Positions 24,304 to 31,143 of a stretch of DNA of 31,143 bases are shown piece by piece. The notes below the pieces were generated by a model. That model saw nothing but the letters and a program-made list of their open reading frames with translations. It was not told the DNA's origin and searched no databases. This DNA comes from Bog-473 sp036502025 (lineage in GTDB: Bacteria; Actinomycetota; Acidimicrobiia; Acidimicrobiales; RAAP-2). Numbering within the stretch: position 1 is the stretch's first letter; each line of letters opens with the position of its first letter. Made by a program: the position numbers and the translations under genes. Location: positions 1-31,143 of the forward strand of contig DASXZJ010000155.1 in assembly GCA_036502025.1 (NCBI GenBank), written 5' to 3'.

Positions 24304-24309
24304 ACTCTA
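24304..24309 (-). promoter_or_regulatory. Candidate -10 hexamer for the imuA' operon
   Basis: On the minus strand TAGAGT lies 8 bases upstream of the imuA' ATG and directly next to the LexA box, placing transcription start at about the ATG. No good -35 is visible. Confidence 0.4.
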
Positions 24310-24402
24310 CCGAGAACCTGTTTGCTCTGCAGGGAGACGCAAAGAGCCAGTTCAGGGCCGGTATATCGACCAGGACCCCCACTAGGTCAAAATGCAGGCC
24401 CT

Positions 24403-25107
24403 ATGTGCGGCCGCTTCGCTCTCATCACCCCACCGGTGCGCCTGGCCCGCTACTTCCAGGCCGTCCTGGACGACGTGGAGCCCGAGCAGGCCCCGAGCTG
24501 GAACGTCGCCCCGACCGACACCGTGCTCGCCGTCCGGGGGCGGCGCGCCCCGGGAAACGACCAGCTCGAACGCGTCCTGGCCCCCTACCGCTGGGGACTC
24601 ATCCCCTCATGGTCCAAGGACGCCAGCTCGGGAAGCCGCCTCATCAACGCGCGCGCCGAGACCGTCACCACCAGAGCGTCCTTCCGCTCCGCCTTCCAGT
24701 CCCACCGCGCCATCATCCCGGCCGACGGTTTCTACGAATGGCGCAAACCGAACAGCGGGGGCAAGCAACCCCACTACTTCACCCGCACCGACGGGGCGCC
24801 GATGGCCTTCGCCGGCATCACCGAGTGGTGGCGCGACCGGAACGGTCCCGACGACGCGCCGCCCATTTACTCGTGCAGCATCATCACCACCACCGCGAGC
24901 CAGGACATGGACGGCATCCACGACCGCATGCCGGTCATCCTCCATCCGGACACCTTCGACGTGTGGCTCGATCCCGACGTCGAAGATCCCGGTGAGCTCA
25001 AGAGCCTGGTGCGACCCTCGCCGGCGGGCACCATCTCCCACCACGCCGTCGGGCCCCGGGTGGGCAACGTGCGCAACAACGATCCCGAACTCATTGACCC
25101 TCTTTGA
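24403..25107 (+). CDS. SRAP-domain protein (YedK/HMCES family)
   Basis: This 234-aa SRAP protein forms a thiazolidine crosslink to abasic sites in single-stranded DNA, protecting them during replication. All catalytic residues are present: Cys2 after Met removal (MCGRF), Asn34 (SWNVAPT), Glu112 (GFYEWRK) and His173 (IHDRMPVIL). The start must be the ATG at 24403 because Cys2 has to become N-terminal; the open frame from 24322 is not used. CAAAAT (24388-24393), 9 bases upstream, could be a -10 for a leaderless mRNA. It is divergent from the imuA' operon across the LexA box, fitting a DNA-damage role. Confidence 0.95.
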   Translation: MCGRFALITPPVRLARYFQAVLDDVEPEQAPSWNVAPTDTVLAVRGRRAPGNDQLERVLAPYRWGLIPSWSKDASSGSRLINARAETVTTRASFRSAFQSHRAIIPADGFYEWRKPNSGGKQPHYFTRTDGAPMAFAGITEWWRDRNGPDDAPPIYSCSIITTTASQDMDGIHDRMPVILHPDTFDVWLDPDVEDPGELKSLVRPSPAGTISHHAVGPRVGNVRNNDPELIDPL

Positions 25108-25147
25108 GCGGACCAACGCGACATACTGACGCCAGCCGAGGAGGTCA

Positions 25148-26695
25148 GTGACCGTGAGCCCACAACGTCTGGACCGCCGCGCCTTCCTGGCCGCTGCCCT
25201 GGCCACCGGGGGCGGAGGGTTGCTGGCCGCCATGAGCGCGGGAGGGCGGGCCGGGGCGGCCACCATCCAGGCGGCGTCGTCGGTGCGGGCTGCCGGTTCG
25301 GACCTCGGCGCCATTGAGCACGTCATCTTCTTGATGCAGGAGAACCGGTCCTTCGACCACTACTACGGCACGTACCGCGGCGTGCGCGGCTTCGACGACC
25401 ACCCGGCGCACACGCTCGGCGCGTTCGCCCAGCGGTGGCCCGGCGGCGCGAAGGAGCGGCTGCTGCCGTTCCACCTGCAGTCGAACTCGGGCATCGGCGA
25501 ATGCACGCACGACCTCAACCACACCTGGCAGGCCGAGCACCTGAGCCGCGGCGCGGGTGACAACGCCGACTTCGTGTCGACCCACACGTCGGCCGCCTAC
25601 GAGGGACCGGAGCAGGGCGTGCTGACCATGGGCTACTACGAACGGAAGGATCTGCCCTTCTATTACGCGCTGGCCGACGCGTTCACCATCTGCGACAACT
25701 ACCACTGCTCGGTGCTCGGCCCCACTCACCCCAACCGTCTCATGGCGATGTCGGGGACCATCGACCCGGCCGGCGCGGCCGGCGGCCCGGTGCTCATCAC
25801 CAACTCGGACACCGACGCCATCTGGAGTGTGCACTGGGACACCATGCCCGAGGTCCTCGAGGACGCCGGGATCAGCTGGAAGGTGTACAACCCGCAGGGC
25901 GACATCTATGCGCCGGCCTTCTTCGAGCAGCACGGCCTGCTGGCCGGCGACGCCATCCTGCCCTATTTCAGGCAGTACATGAACCCGCAGTCCGCGCTGT
26001 ACCAGAAGGCGTTCCTGCCCCAGTACCCCGGTGACTTCGTGATCGACGTGGCGACGGGCAAGCTCCCGGCCGTCAGCTGGATCCTCCCGCCCGCCGGCTA
26101 CGACGAGCACCCACCCTCGCCGCCCGCGCTGGGAGAATGGTTCACCAGCCAGTTGATCAAGGCGCTCGTCTCGAATCCCGAGGTGTGGTCAAAGACCGTG
26201 CTCTTCCACATGTACGACGAGAACGACGGGTTCTTCGACCACGTGCCGCCACCAGCCGCGCCGCACGGCACGGCGGGCGAGTACCTCACCGTCGGCTCGC
26301 TGTCGTCGGACGCCGACGGCATCCGCGGCCCGGTCGGCATGGGCTTCCGGGTGCCCATGATGGTCATCTCGCCGTTCAGCCGCGGTGGCCACATCGCCTC
26401 CGACGTGTTCGACCACACCTCGCAACTCCGTTTCCTGGAGGAACGGTTCGACGTGCGGGCGCCCAATATCTCGGCCTGGCGGCGCAAGCACTCGGGGGAC
26501 CTCACCTCCGCCCTCCACATGGGTCGGGCCGACGCGTCGGTGCCGAAGCTCCCGTCCACCTCGGCCGACCAGACCGCCGGCGTGATGGCCGAGGGGTGCA
26601 GCGAGGGCGACATCCTCGAGATCAGCGGGGACCAAGCCGCGTACCCCGTGCCGCACCCGCAGGTCATGGCGCGTCAGGAGCATCGAGCGCGGTAG
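25148..26695 (+). CDS. Tat-exported phospholipase C/phosphoesterase
   Basis: The 515-aa enzyme has a twin-arginine signal (DRRAFLAAALATGGGGLLAAMSA, RR at 10-11). Its catalytic domain belongs to the non-specific phospholipase C/acid phosphatase AcpA family. Seen are HVIFLMQENRSFDHYYGTYRGVRGF (ENRSFDHY starting at residue 65), HCSVLGPTHPNRLMAMSG and MYDENDGFFDHVPPP. It would hydrolyse phospholipids or phosphate esters outside the cytoplasm. GAGGAGG (25138-25144) precedes two in-frame GTG codons, 25148 and 25154; the second has the better spacing and would make a 513-aa protein. It stands alone, about 130 bases before the GntR operon. Confidence 0.88.
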   Translation: MTVSPQRLDRRAFLAAALATGGGGLLAAMSAGGRAGAATIQAASSVRAAGSDLGAIEHVIFLMQENRSFDHYYGTYRGVRGFDDHPAHTLGAFAQRWPGGAKERLLPFHLQSNSGIGECTHDLNHTWQAEHLSRGAGDNADFVSTHTSAAYEGPEQGVLTMGYYERKDLPFYYALADAFTICDNYHCSVLGPTHPNRLMAMSGTIDPAGAAGGPVLITNSDTDAIWSVHWDTMPEVLEDAGISWKVYNPQGDIYAPAFFEQHGLLAGDAILPYFRQYMNPQSALYQKAFLPQYPGDFVIDVATGKLPAVSWILPPAGYDEHPPSPPALGEWFTSQLIKALVSNPEVWSKTVLFHMYDENDGFFDHVPPPAAPHGTAGEYLTVGSLSSDADGIRGPVGMGFRVPMMVISPFSRGGHIASDVFDHTSQLRFLEERFDVRAPNISAWRRKHSGDLTSALHMGRADASVPKLPSTSADQTAGVMAEGCSEGDILEISGDQAAYPVPHPQVMARQEHRAR

Positions 26696-26767
26696 GCGAC
26701 CCGGGCGGGTGGCGGACTTCGGGGCGCGGCCCAAGAGAAAAAGCCGGCCGGTCGAATCGGGCCCGCC

Positions 26768-26796
26768 TTGACATCGCCGGCTGGTAGGTCCATGCT
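26768..26796 (+). promoter_or_regulatory. Promoter of the gntR-ABC operon
   Basis: A perfect -35 TTGACA (26768-26773), a 17-bp spacer and CATGCT (26791-26796) form a sigma-70-type promoter. The start site would fall near 26803, inside the palindrome that directly follows. Confidence 0.6.
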
Positions 26797-26817
26797 TTCA
26801 CTAGGCTCCTAGTGAAA
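26796..26817. promoter_or_regulatory. Palindromic GntR (YtrA-type) operator
   Basis: TTTCACTAGG (26796-26805) and CCTAGTGAAA (26808-26817) are perfect 10-bp arms around a 2-bp centre. The site begins at the last base of the -10 and covers the predicted start site, 10 bases before the gntR ATG, as expected for an autorepressor operator. Confidence 0.8.
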
Positions 26818-26827
26818 TAGAGAGAAC

Positions 26828-27220
26828 ATGATTGAGTTCCACCTGGACACCCGCTCGGGGGTGGCGCCCTACCTCCAATTGGTCCATCAGGTGCGCCGGG
26901 CCCTGAAGCTGGGCCTGCTGCACGAGGGCGATCAACTCCCCACCGTCAAAGAGGTGGTGGCCAAGGTGGCCATCAACCCCAACACGGTGCTCAAGGCCTA
27001 CCGGGAGTTGGAGCACGACGGGCTGGTGTCGGCCCGACCGGGCATCGGGACCTTCGTGACCCGAACCCTGAGCGACCCCTCCCTCGCCGCCCATGGGCCG
27101 CTGCGCCAGGACCTCGGTCGCTGGTTGGCCAAGGCGCGGCGGGCCGGGCTCGACGACGAGAGCATCGAGGCGCTGTTCCGCGACACTTTTCGGTCCGCCC
27201 TTGAGCAGGGCGTAGCGTGA
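26828..27220 (+). CDS. GntR-family regulator, YtrA subfamily
   Basis: This 130-aa regulator has the GntR winged helix (about residues 8-74: GVAPYLQLVHQVRRALKLGLLHEGDQLPTVKEVVAKVAINPNTVLKAYRELEHDGLVSARPGIGTFV) and only a short C-terminal helical extension, which defines the YtrA group that usually controls an adjacent ABC transporter. A weak AGAGAG precedes the ATG. The stop overlaps the ABC ATPase start (GTGA, 27217-27220), so it is the first gene of the operon and probably represses it through the palindrome at 26796-26817. Members often respond to cell-envelope stress; the inducer is unknown. Confidence 0.93.
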   Translation: MIEFHLDTRSGVAPYLQLVHQVRRALKLGLLHEGDQLPTVKEVVAKVAINPNTVLKAYRELEHDGLVSARPGIGTFVTRTLSDPSLAAHGPLRQDLGRWLAKARRAGLDDESIEALFRDTFRSALEQGVA

Positions 27221-28113
27221 GCGCCGTCCTCGAGGCCAGGGGCCTCGGCAAGCGCTACGGGCGGAAGTCGGCGCTGACCGACTGCACCCTCGAAATCCCC
27301 TCGGGACACGTGGTGGGGCTGGTAGGCCCCAACGGCGCTGGGAAGTCGACGCTGCTCAACATGGCGGTCGGCCTCCTGTCACCCACCTCGGGCTCCCTAA
27401 GGGTGCTGAATGAGCAACCGGCCATCGACCCGGGGCAGTTGGGCCGGGTTGGGTTCGTGGCCCAGGACACGCCCACCTATTCGGGGCTGAGTGTGGCCGA
27501 CCACCTGGCGCTGGGCGCACATCTCAACCCGGGCTGGGACCGATCGGTGGCCGAGACGCGGATCGACCAACTCGGACTTGACCCCGGGCAGAAGGCGGGC
27601 AAGCTCTCAGGCGGCCAGCAGGCGCAGCTGGCCCTGACCTTGGCCATAGCCAAGCGCCCCGAACTGTTGATACTCGACGAGCCGGTGGCCAGCCTGGACC
27701 CATTGGCCCGGCGCGAATTCCTGCAGATCCTCATGGAGACGGTGGCCGAGCACGAGGTCAGCGTCATCCTCTCCTCGCACTTGGTGGCCGACTTGGAGCG
27801 GGTCTGCGACTATCTGGTGATCCTCGTCGCCTCGCGCGTCCAGCTGGCTGGGCCGGTGGACGAATTGCTGGCAACGCATTACCGGCTCGTGGGAGCCCGG
27901 CGCGATCCAACCTCGCTGCCGGGCAACCAGGAGGTCATTGAGTCAAGCCACACCGAACGACAGAGCACGTTCCTCGTGCGCACCGACGGTCCGATTCTCG
28001 ACCCGGCCTGGACGGTGGAGGAGATCGGCCTGGAGGATCTCGTGCTGGCCTACATGGGACAGGCCGCCGGCGCCGAACGCAACCGTCGCTCCGGGCTGCG
28101 GGTCCAGTTGTGA
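27217..28113 (+). CDS. ABC transporter ATP-binding protein
   Basis: The 298-aa ATPase has Walker A GPNGAGKST (37-45), Q-loop VAQD (81-84), signature LSGGQ (130-134), Walker B LLILDEP (150-156) and the H-loop His188 (SSHL). The C-terminal extension of about 80 residues is typical of the drug/antibiotic-export type (CcmA/YtrB-like). It starts with GTG overlapping gntR and ends overlapping the first permease (GTGA, 28110-28113). It should power export or another membrane process with the two downstream permeases. Substrate unknown. Confidence 0.95.
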   Translation: MSAVLEARGLGKRYGRKSALTDCTLEIPSGHVVGLVGPNGAGKSTLLNMAVGLLSPTSGSLRVLNEQPAIDPGQLGRVGFVAQDTPTYSGLSVADHLALGAHLNPGWDRSVAETRIDQLGLDPGQKAGKLSGGQQAQLALTLAIAKRPELLILDEPVASLDPLARREFLQILMETVAEHEVSVILSSHLVADLERVCDYLVILVASRVQLAGPVDELLATHYRLVGARRDPTSLPGNQEVIESSHTERQSTFLVRTDGPILDPAWTVEEIGLEDLVLAYMGQAAGAERNRRSGLRVQL

Positions 28114-29159
28114 CGTGGCTGACCTGGCGGCAGTTCCGCGTCCAGGCCGCGGTGGTCGGGGGCCTGCTCGTGCTCATGGCCATCGTGGTGATTCCGACGG
28201 GACTGCACATCGGGGACCTCTACCGCACCTGTAAGGCCGCTGCCGACTGCGGCTCGAGCCAGTTCACCAACGCCGACCAGAAGCTCGGGGTGGTGCTGCA
28301 GATAGTCCTCACCATTGCTCCTGCACTCATCGGCGCCTTCTGGGGAGCACCTCTCGTCGCCCGCGAGCTGGAGACCGGCACCTACCGTCTCGGCTGGACC
28401 CAGAGCCTCAGCCGTCAACGCTGGCTCGCCGTCAAGCTGGGTGTGGTCGGCCTGGTCTCGGTCGCCGCCGTGGGGCTGATGAGCCTCATGCTCACGTGGT
28501 GGTTCAGCCCGATCGACACCGTCATGGCCGAGCGCCTCTCTTCCACTTTCGACGCGAGAGACGTCGTCCCTCTGGGCTACGCCGCTTTCGCCTTCGTTCT
28601 CGGTGTCGCTGCCGGCACCCTCCTGCGCAAGACGGTGCCGGCCATGGCCGCCACGCTGGCCGCCTTTGTCGCGGTCCGGGTGGTCGTCTTCGAGTGGGTA
28701 CGACCGCATCTCCTCCCGGCGAAGCACGCCATCATGGCCATCAGCAAGGCCAACGAATCCTTCGGCATCTCCATGACCACGTCCGGGCCGACGGTGGTCG
28801 TCGGCGCGCCCAATATCCCCAACGCGTTGGTGTACTCCTCGACTCTCGTCGCCAAGACAGGGCACCAGTCCTCCACCGCGTTCATCCACAACGCCTGTTC
28901 GGACCTGTTGCAAAACTTGCCATCCGGTCCAGGGAGAGCGCTGGTCGGCCACCATGCCGCCCTCCCCGCAGGGGGACCGAGCCGTGGGGCCTTCCAGTCG
29001 TGCCTGGACAAGGTGTCCTCCGCCTTCAACCAGTCGGTGACCTACCAGCCGGCCTCTCACTACTGGCCCCTCCAAGGTATGGAGGCGGCCCTCTTCTTCG
29101 TTCTGGCTGGCGCTCTGTTGGTGTTGTCGTTCTGGTGGGTCCGCTACCGCGTGTCATGA
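28110..29159 (+). CDS. ABC transporter permease, first paralogue
   Basis: The 349-aa membrane protein begins MTWLTWRQFRVQAAVVGGLLVLMAIVV and has about six hydrophobic segments, with a large loop or extracytoplasmic part between the last two. FWGAPLVARELETGTYRLGWTQSLSRQRWLAVKLGVVGL is the conserved cytoplasmic block of this actinobacterial permease type. LGYAAFAFVLGVAAGTLLRKTVPAMAATLAAFVAVR follows. It starts with GTG overlapping the ATPase stop, so it is coupled. It is a clear paralogue of the next gene. Confidence 0.85.
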   Translation: MTWLTWRQFRVQAAVVGGLLVLMAIVVIPTGLHIGDLYRTCKAAADCGSSQFTNADQKLGVVLQIVLTIAPALIGAFWGAPLVARELETGTYRLGWTQSLSRQRWLAVKLGVVGLVSVAAVGLMSLMLTWWFSPIDTVMAERLSSTFDARDVVPLGYAAFAFVLGVAAGTLLRKTVPAMAATLAAFVAVRVVVFEWVRPHLLPAKHAIMAISKANESFGISMTTSGPTVVVGAPNIPNALVYSSTLVAKTGHQSSTAFIHNACSDLLQNLPSGPGRALVGHHAALPAGGPSRGAFQSCLDKVSSAFNQSVTYQPASHYWPLQGMEAALFFVLAGALLVLSFWWVRYRVS

Positions 29160-29190
29160 CAACCGACATGGGGACGGGAGCAGGGCCCGC

Positions 29191-30267
29191 ATGATCTGGC
29201 TCACCTGGCGCCAGTACCGCGCCCAATTCGCCGTCGTCCTCGGTGTGCTGGTGGCCATTGCCATCGCATTGATAGTGACCGGCCCCCACCTGGTCGGTCT
29301 CTACGACACCACGGTGGCCAACTGCGCGCGGCATGGCGACTGCACCACCGCGATGGCCGCGTTCCTCAAGAACGACTCTCTCCTCCAGGATCTCGGGGAT
29401 GTCGTCCTGGTGATGCCCGCTCTCGTCGGGATCTTCTGGGGGGCGCCCCTGGTCGCCCGCGAGATCGAGAACAGCACCAACAAGTTGGCTTGGACCCAGA
29501 GTGTGAGCCGCACCCGTTGGCTGGCCACCAAGCTAGGCCTGCTGGGCCTCGCCTCCGTTATCGCGGCCGGGCTCCTGAGTCTGATGGTGACCTGGTGGTC
29601 CAGCCCGTTCGATCGGGTGACCGGAACCCCGTTCTCCCCCTCGTTCTTCGATCGTCGGGACCTCGTCCCCATCGGCTATGCCGCCTTCGCTTTCGCCCTC
29701 GGGGTCGTCGCCGGCATGCTCATCCGACGGACCCTCCCGGCCATGGCGGCCACGATGGTCGCCTTCATCGCAGCGCGGTTCGCCGAGTTCGAATGGGTGC
29801 GTCCCCATTTGATGGCGCCGCTTCGGATTGTGTCCAAATTCGCCACCTACGCCGGCCCCGGCTCGTCGCCATCTGGTGGCAGTCCGATCAACCGGGCCGA
29901 CTGGGTGATCTCCGACCTGACCATCAATCGGGCGGGGCACGTCATCGGGCAGAACGGCGGCATCGGATCAAACTTCAACGTGTCGGCGAACGGCGCGCTG
30001 ACCATGGTCGGGGTGGGCCGGTGCCCCAACAAGCTGCCACCTCCGAAAATTGGATCCGGTGGCGGTCCATTCGGTGGCCTACCCAGCGAGCGAGCGGCGC
30101 AGGCCTTCCAGACCTGCGCCGACAAGCTCGGCCTCAAGGAGGCGCTGACCTACCAGCCCATCAACCGCTACTGGCCCTTCCAGATGTACGAAACGGCGAT
30201 CTTCGTCGGTCTGGCGCTCGTGCTGGCCGGGTTCTGCCTCTGGTGGGTCCGCCGGCGCGTGTTGTGA
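29191..30267 (+). CDS. ABC transporter permease, second paralogue
   Basis: The 358-aa protein is collinear with the previous permease: MIWLTWRQYRAQFAVVLGVLVAIAIAL, then FWGAPLVAREIENSTNKLAWTQSVSRTRWLATKLGLLGL, then IGYAAFAFALGVVAGMLIRRTLPAMAATMVAFIAARF, and the same C-terminal SxTYQPxxxYWPxQ...WWVRRRVL ending. The two likely form a heterodimer arising from tandem duplication. The ribosome site is GGGAGC some 9-14 bases upstream. The extracytoplasmic loop between the last two helices differs most and is Gly/Pro-rich here (KLPPPKIGSGGGPFGG). It is the last gene of the GntR-ABC operon; the convergent MerR gene ends 22 bases away. Confidence 0.85.
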   Translation: MIWLTWRQYRAQFAVVLGVLVAIAIALIVTGPHLVGLYDTTVANCARHGDCTTAMAAFLKNDSLLQDLGDVVLVMPALVGIFWGAPLVAREIENSTNKLAWTQSVSRTRWLATKLGLLGLASVIAAGLLSLMVTWWSSPFDRVTGTPFSPSFFDRRDLVPIGYAAFAFALGVVAGMLIRRTLPAMAATMVAFIAARFAEFEWVRPHLMAPLRIVSKFATYAGPGSSPSGGSPINRADWVISDLTINRAGHVIGQNGGIGSNFNVSANGALTMVGVGRCPNKLPPPKIGSGGGPFGGLPSERAAQAFQTCADKLGLKEALTYQPINRYWPFQMYETAIFVGLALVLAGFCLWWVRRRVL

Positions 30268-30289
30268 GCGGAACCTCTCTGGATGCCCA

Positions 30290-31093
30290 TCAGTCGAGCG
30301 GCTTCATGAACGACCAGAGCCCGCCCTCGCTGTCCAGCGCGCTGTACTCGCGGTAGCCGTACTCCTGGTCCACCGGCTCGTAACGGATTGTTGCGCCCTG
30401 GGCGACGGTGTGACGGAAATGCGCGTCGACGTCGTCGACGATGATCACGACACCGCCGGTCATGGCTCCCACCGTGCGCGGCGAGGCCAGCCCGTACTCC
30501 TTCGATTCGGGGTGCAGCCAGATCACCCCGTCACCGGCCTCGATCTCCCCGTGGACGATGCGGCCCGTGTCGTCACGGAAGAGCTGACCGGGACCGAGGC
30601 CGAACACCTCGATGAGGTAGTCGAACGCCACCTCCAGGTCCGCGTAGACGAGGATCGAGATCCGGCGTTGGACGGTGGCGTCGAGCATGGTCATCTCCTC
30701 CAGTACTTCGAGTAGGTCTTCGGTGCGTGGGTCTTCCGGGCGATCCAGCGACGACACGAGGTTGACCAGCCGGCCACGCAGTCGGCTTCCTGCCTCCAGC
30801 CGCTGCTCGAGTTGGCTCAGGTGCATGGCCATGGCGCCCCGGAGGCTCCAGGCCGGGTCGTCGAGGGCCCGAGCGATCTCGCTCAGGGGCAGGCCGAGCC
30901 GTCGCAGCAGGCAGATCCGGTAGAGCCGCTCGACGTCGGAGTCGTCGTAGCGGCGGTGCCCGGCGTCGGTACGACCCGAGGCGACCAGCAGCCCGATCGC
31001 CTCGTAGTGGTGCAGCGTGCGGACGGTGAGACCGCTGGCGGTCGCCAGCTCCCCCACCTTGCGACCAGCCTCGGTGCGGCTCCCGGTTGCCAT
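30290..31093 (-). CDS. MerR-family regulator fused to a VOC/glyoxalase domain
   Basis: From the ATG at 31093 the protein has 267 aa. Residues 11-80 are a MerR HTH (RKVGELATASGLTVRTLHHYEAIGLL and TDAGHRRYDDSDVERLYRICLLRRLGLPLSEIA), followed by a coiled-coil-like dimerisation helix (about 90-140). Residues about 145-265 form a VOC domain of the PhnB/glyoxalase type (ISILVYADLEVAFDYLIEVFGL, HGEIEAGDGVIWLHPES, YGYREYSALDSEGGLWSF). VOC proteins bind metals or small ligands such as bleomycin-type drugs, so this part may be the sensor (inference). ATG 31105 is rejected because it lies inside the -10 box. Confidence 0.88.
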   Translation of the reverse strand: MATGSRTEAGRKVGELATASGLTVRTLHHYEAIGLLVASGRTDAGHRRYDDSDVERLYRICLLRRLGLPLSEIARALDDPAWSLRGAMAMHLSQLEQRLEAGSRLRGRLVNLVSSLDRPEDPRTEDLLEVLEEMTMLDATVQRRISILVYADLEVAFDYLIEVFGLGPGQLFRDDTGRIVHGEIEAGDGVIWLHPESKEYGLASPRTVGAMTGGVVIIVDDVDAHFRHTVAQGATIRYEPVDQEYGYREYSALDSEGGLWSFMKPLD

Positions 31094-31100
31094 GCCTTCG

Positions 31101-31131
31101 ACCATACGACCTCACGTCGCGTGAGGTGCAA
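31101..31131 (-). promoter_or_regulatory. MerR-type promoter with 19-bp spacer and palindromic operator
   Basis: On the minus strand -35 TTGCAC (31126-31131) and -10 TATGGT (31101-31106) are separated by exactly 19 bp, the overlong spacer typical of MerR-activated promoters. The spacer holds ACCTCACGTCGCGTGAGGT (31109-31127), a palindrome with 8-bp arms resembling SoxR/MerR operators (CCTCA...TGAGG). The ATG at 31093 lies 7 bases past the -10, so the transcript is probably leaderless. Confidence 0.8.
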
Positions 31132-31143
31132 GGGGGTTTCTCA

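Noticed and set aside
24311..24324. A second LexA box near GAGAACCTGTTTGC
   Set aside because: Only the left GAAC half fits; the right half departs from GTTCG and the spacing is wrong.
1..31143. CRISPR array, tRNA or rRNA genes, or prophage/integrative element
   Set aside because: No regularly spaced repeats, cloverleaf-like sequence, integrase or attachment duplication was recognised by eye.

Overview
The window is GC-rich, densely packed DNA that looks chromosomal and actinobacterial (Actinomycetota, possibly an Acidimicrobiia-like lineage; the class is a guess). The signs are an imuA'-imuB-dnaE2 SOS cassette under a Bacillus/actinobacterial-type LexA box (CGAACATGTGTTCG), a YtrA-type GntR/ABC operon, many GTG starts, 4-bp GTGA/ATGA overlaps, and several genes that look leaderless. 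I see no tRNA, rRNA, CRISPR array, integrase or intact insertion sequence.

Region 1 (16-6073) is an amine/amino-acid catabolic locus around an Lrp/AsnC regulator. To its left on the minus strand are an aminobutyraldehyde-type aldehyde dehydrogenase and alanine dehydrogenase. To its right on the plus strand are a class III omega-aminotransferase and a DAO-family FAD oxidoreductase. The set fits oxidation of putrescine or a similar amine, with Ald recycling the alanine made by a pyruvate-dependent transaminase. Three phased AATTC(C/T)GC repeats fill the divergent control region.

Region 2 (6151-8645) has two small helical-grip/cone-fold proteins (an NTF2-like and a DUF2505-like protein) and, convergent to them, cobQ. 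A 366-base gap (8646-9011) follows, with a strongly folding leader in front of the next gene.

Region 3 (9012-15127) is nucleobase salvage: an NCS1 purine/cytosine permease, an Apt-like phosphoribosyltransferase, a yeast FCY1-type cytosine deaminase, and upp. The upp gene is translationally coupled to an upstream Rieske oxygenase and followed by an ECF-like sigma factor with a membrane-anchored partner.

Region 4 (15225-19160) holds an SDR oxidoreductase, a DapB/2,4-diaminopentanoate-dehydrogenase-like protein, an unrecognised 145-aa protein and a TetR repressor. The last two are divergent across a 59-bp nested palindrome. An exported LppX/LprG-like protein follows.

Region 5 (19211-25107) is the SOS mutasome: imuA', an unusually short imuB and dnaE2 on the minus strand, with an SRAP (YedK/HMCES) gene divergent from them.

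Region 6 (25148-31105) holds a Tat-exported phospholipase C/phosphoesterase, a GntR-ABC-permease-permease operon behind a perfect palindromic operator, and a MerR-VOC fusion regulator with a textbook 19-bp-spacer MerR promoter that points to a leaderless mRNA.

No wholly new system is evident. The best leads are the structured leader at about 8740-9011, the Rieske/FCY1/Upp salvage arrangement, the reduced ImuB, and the four regulator operators.
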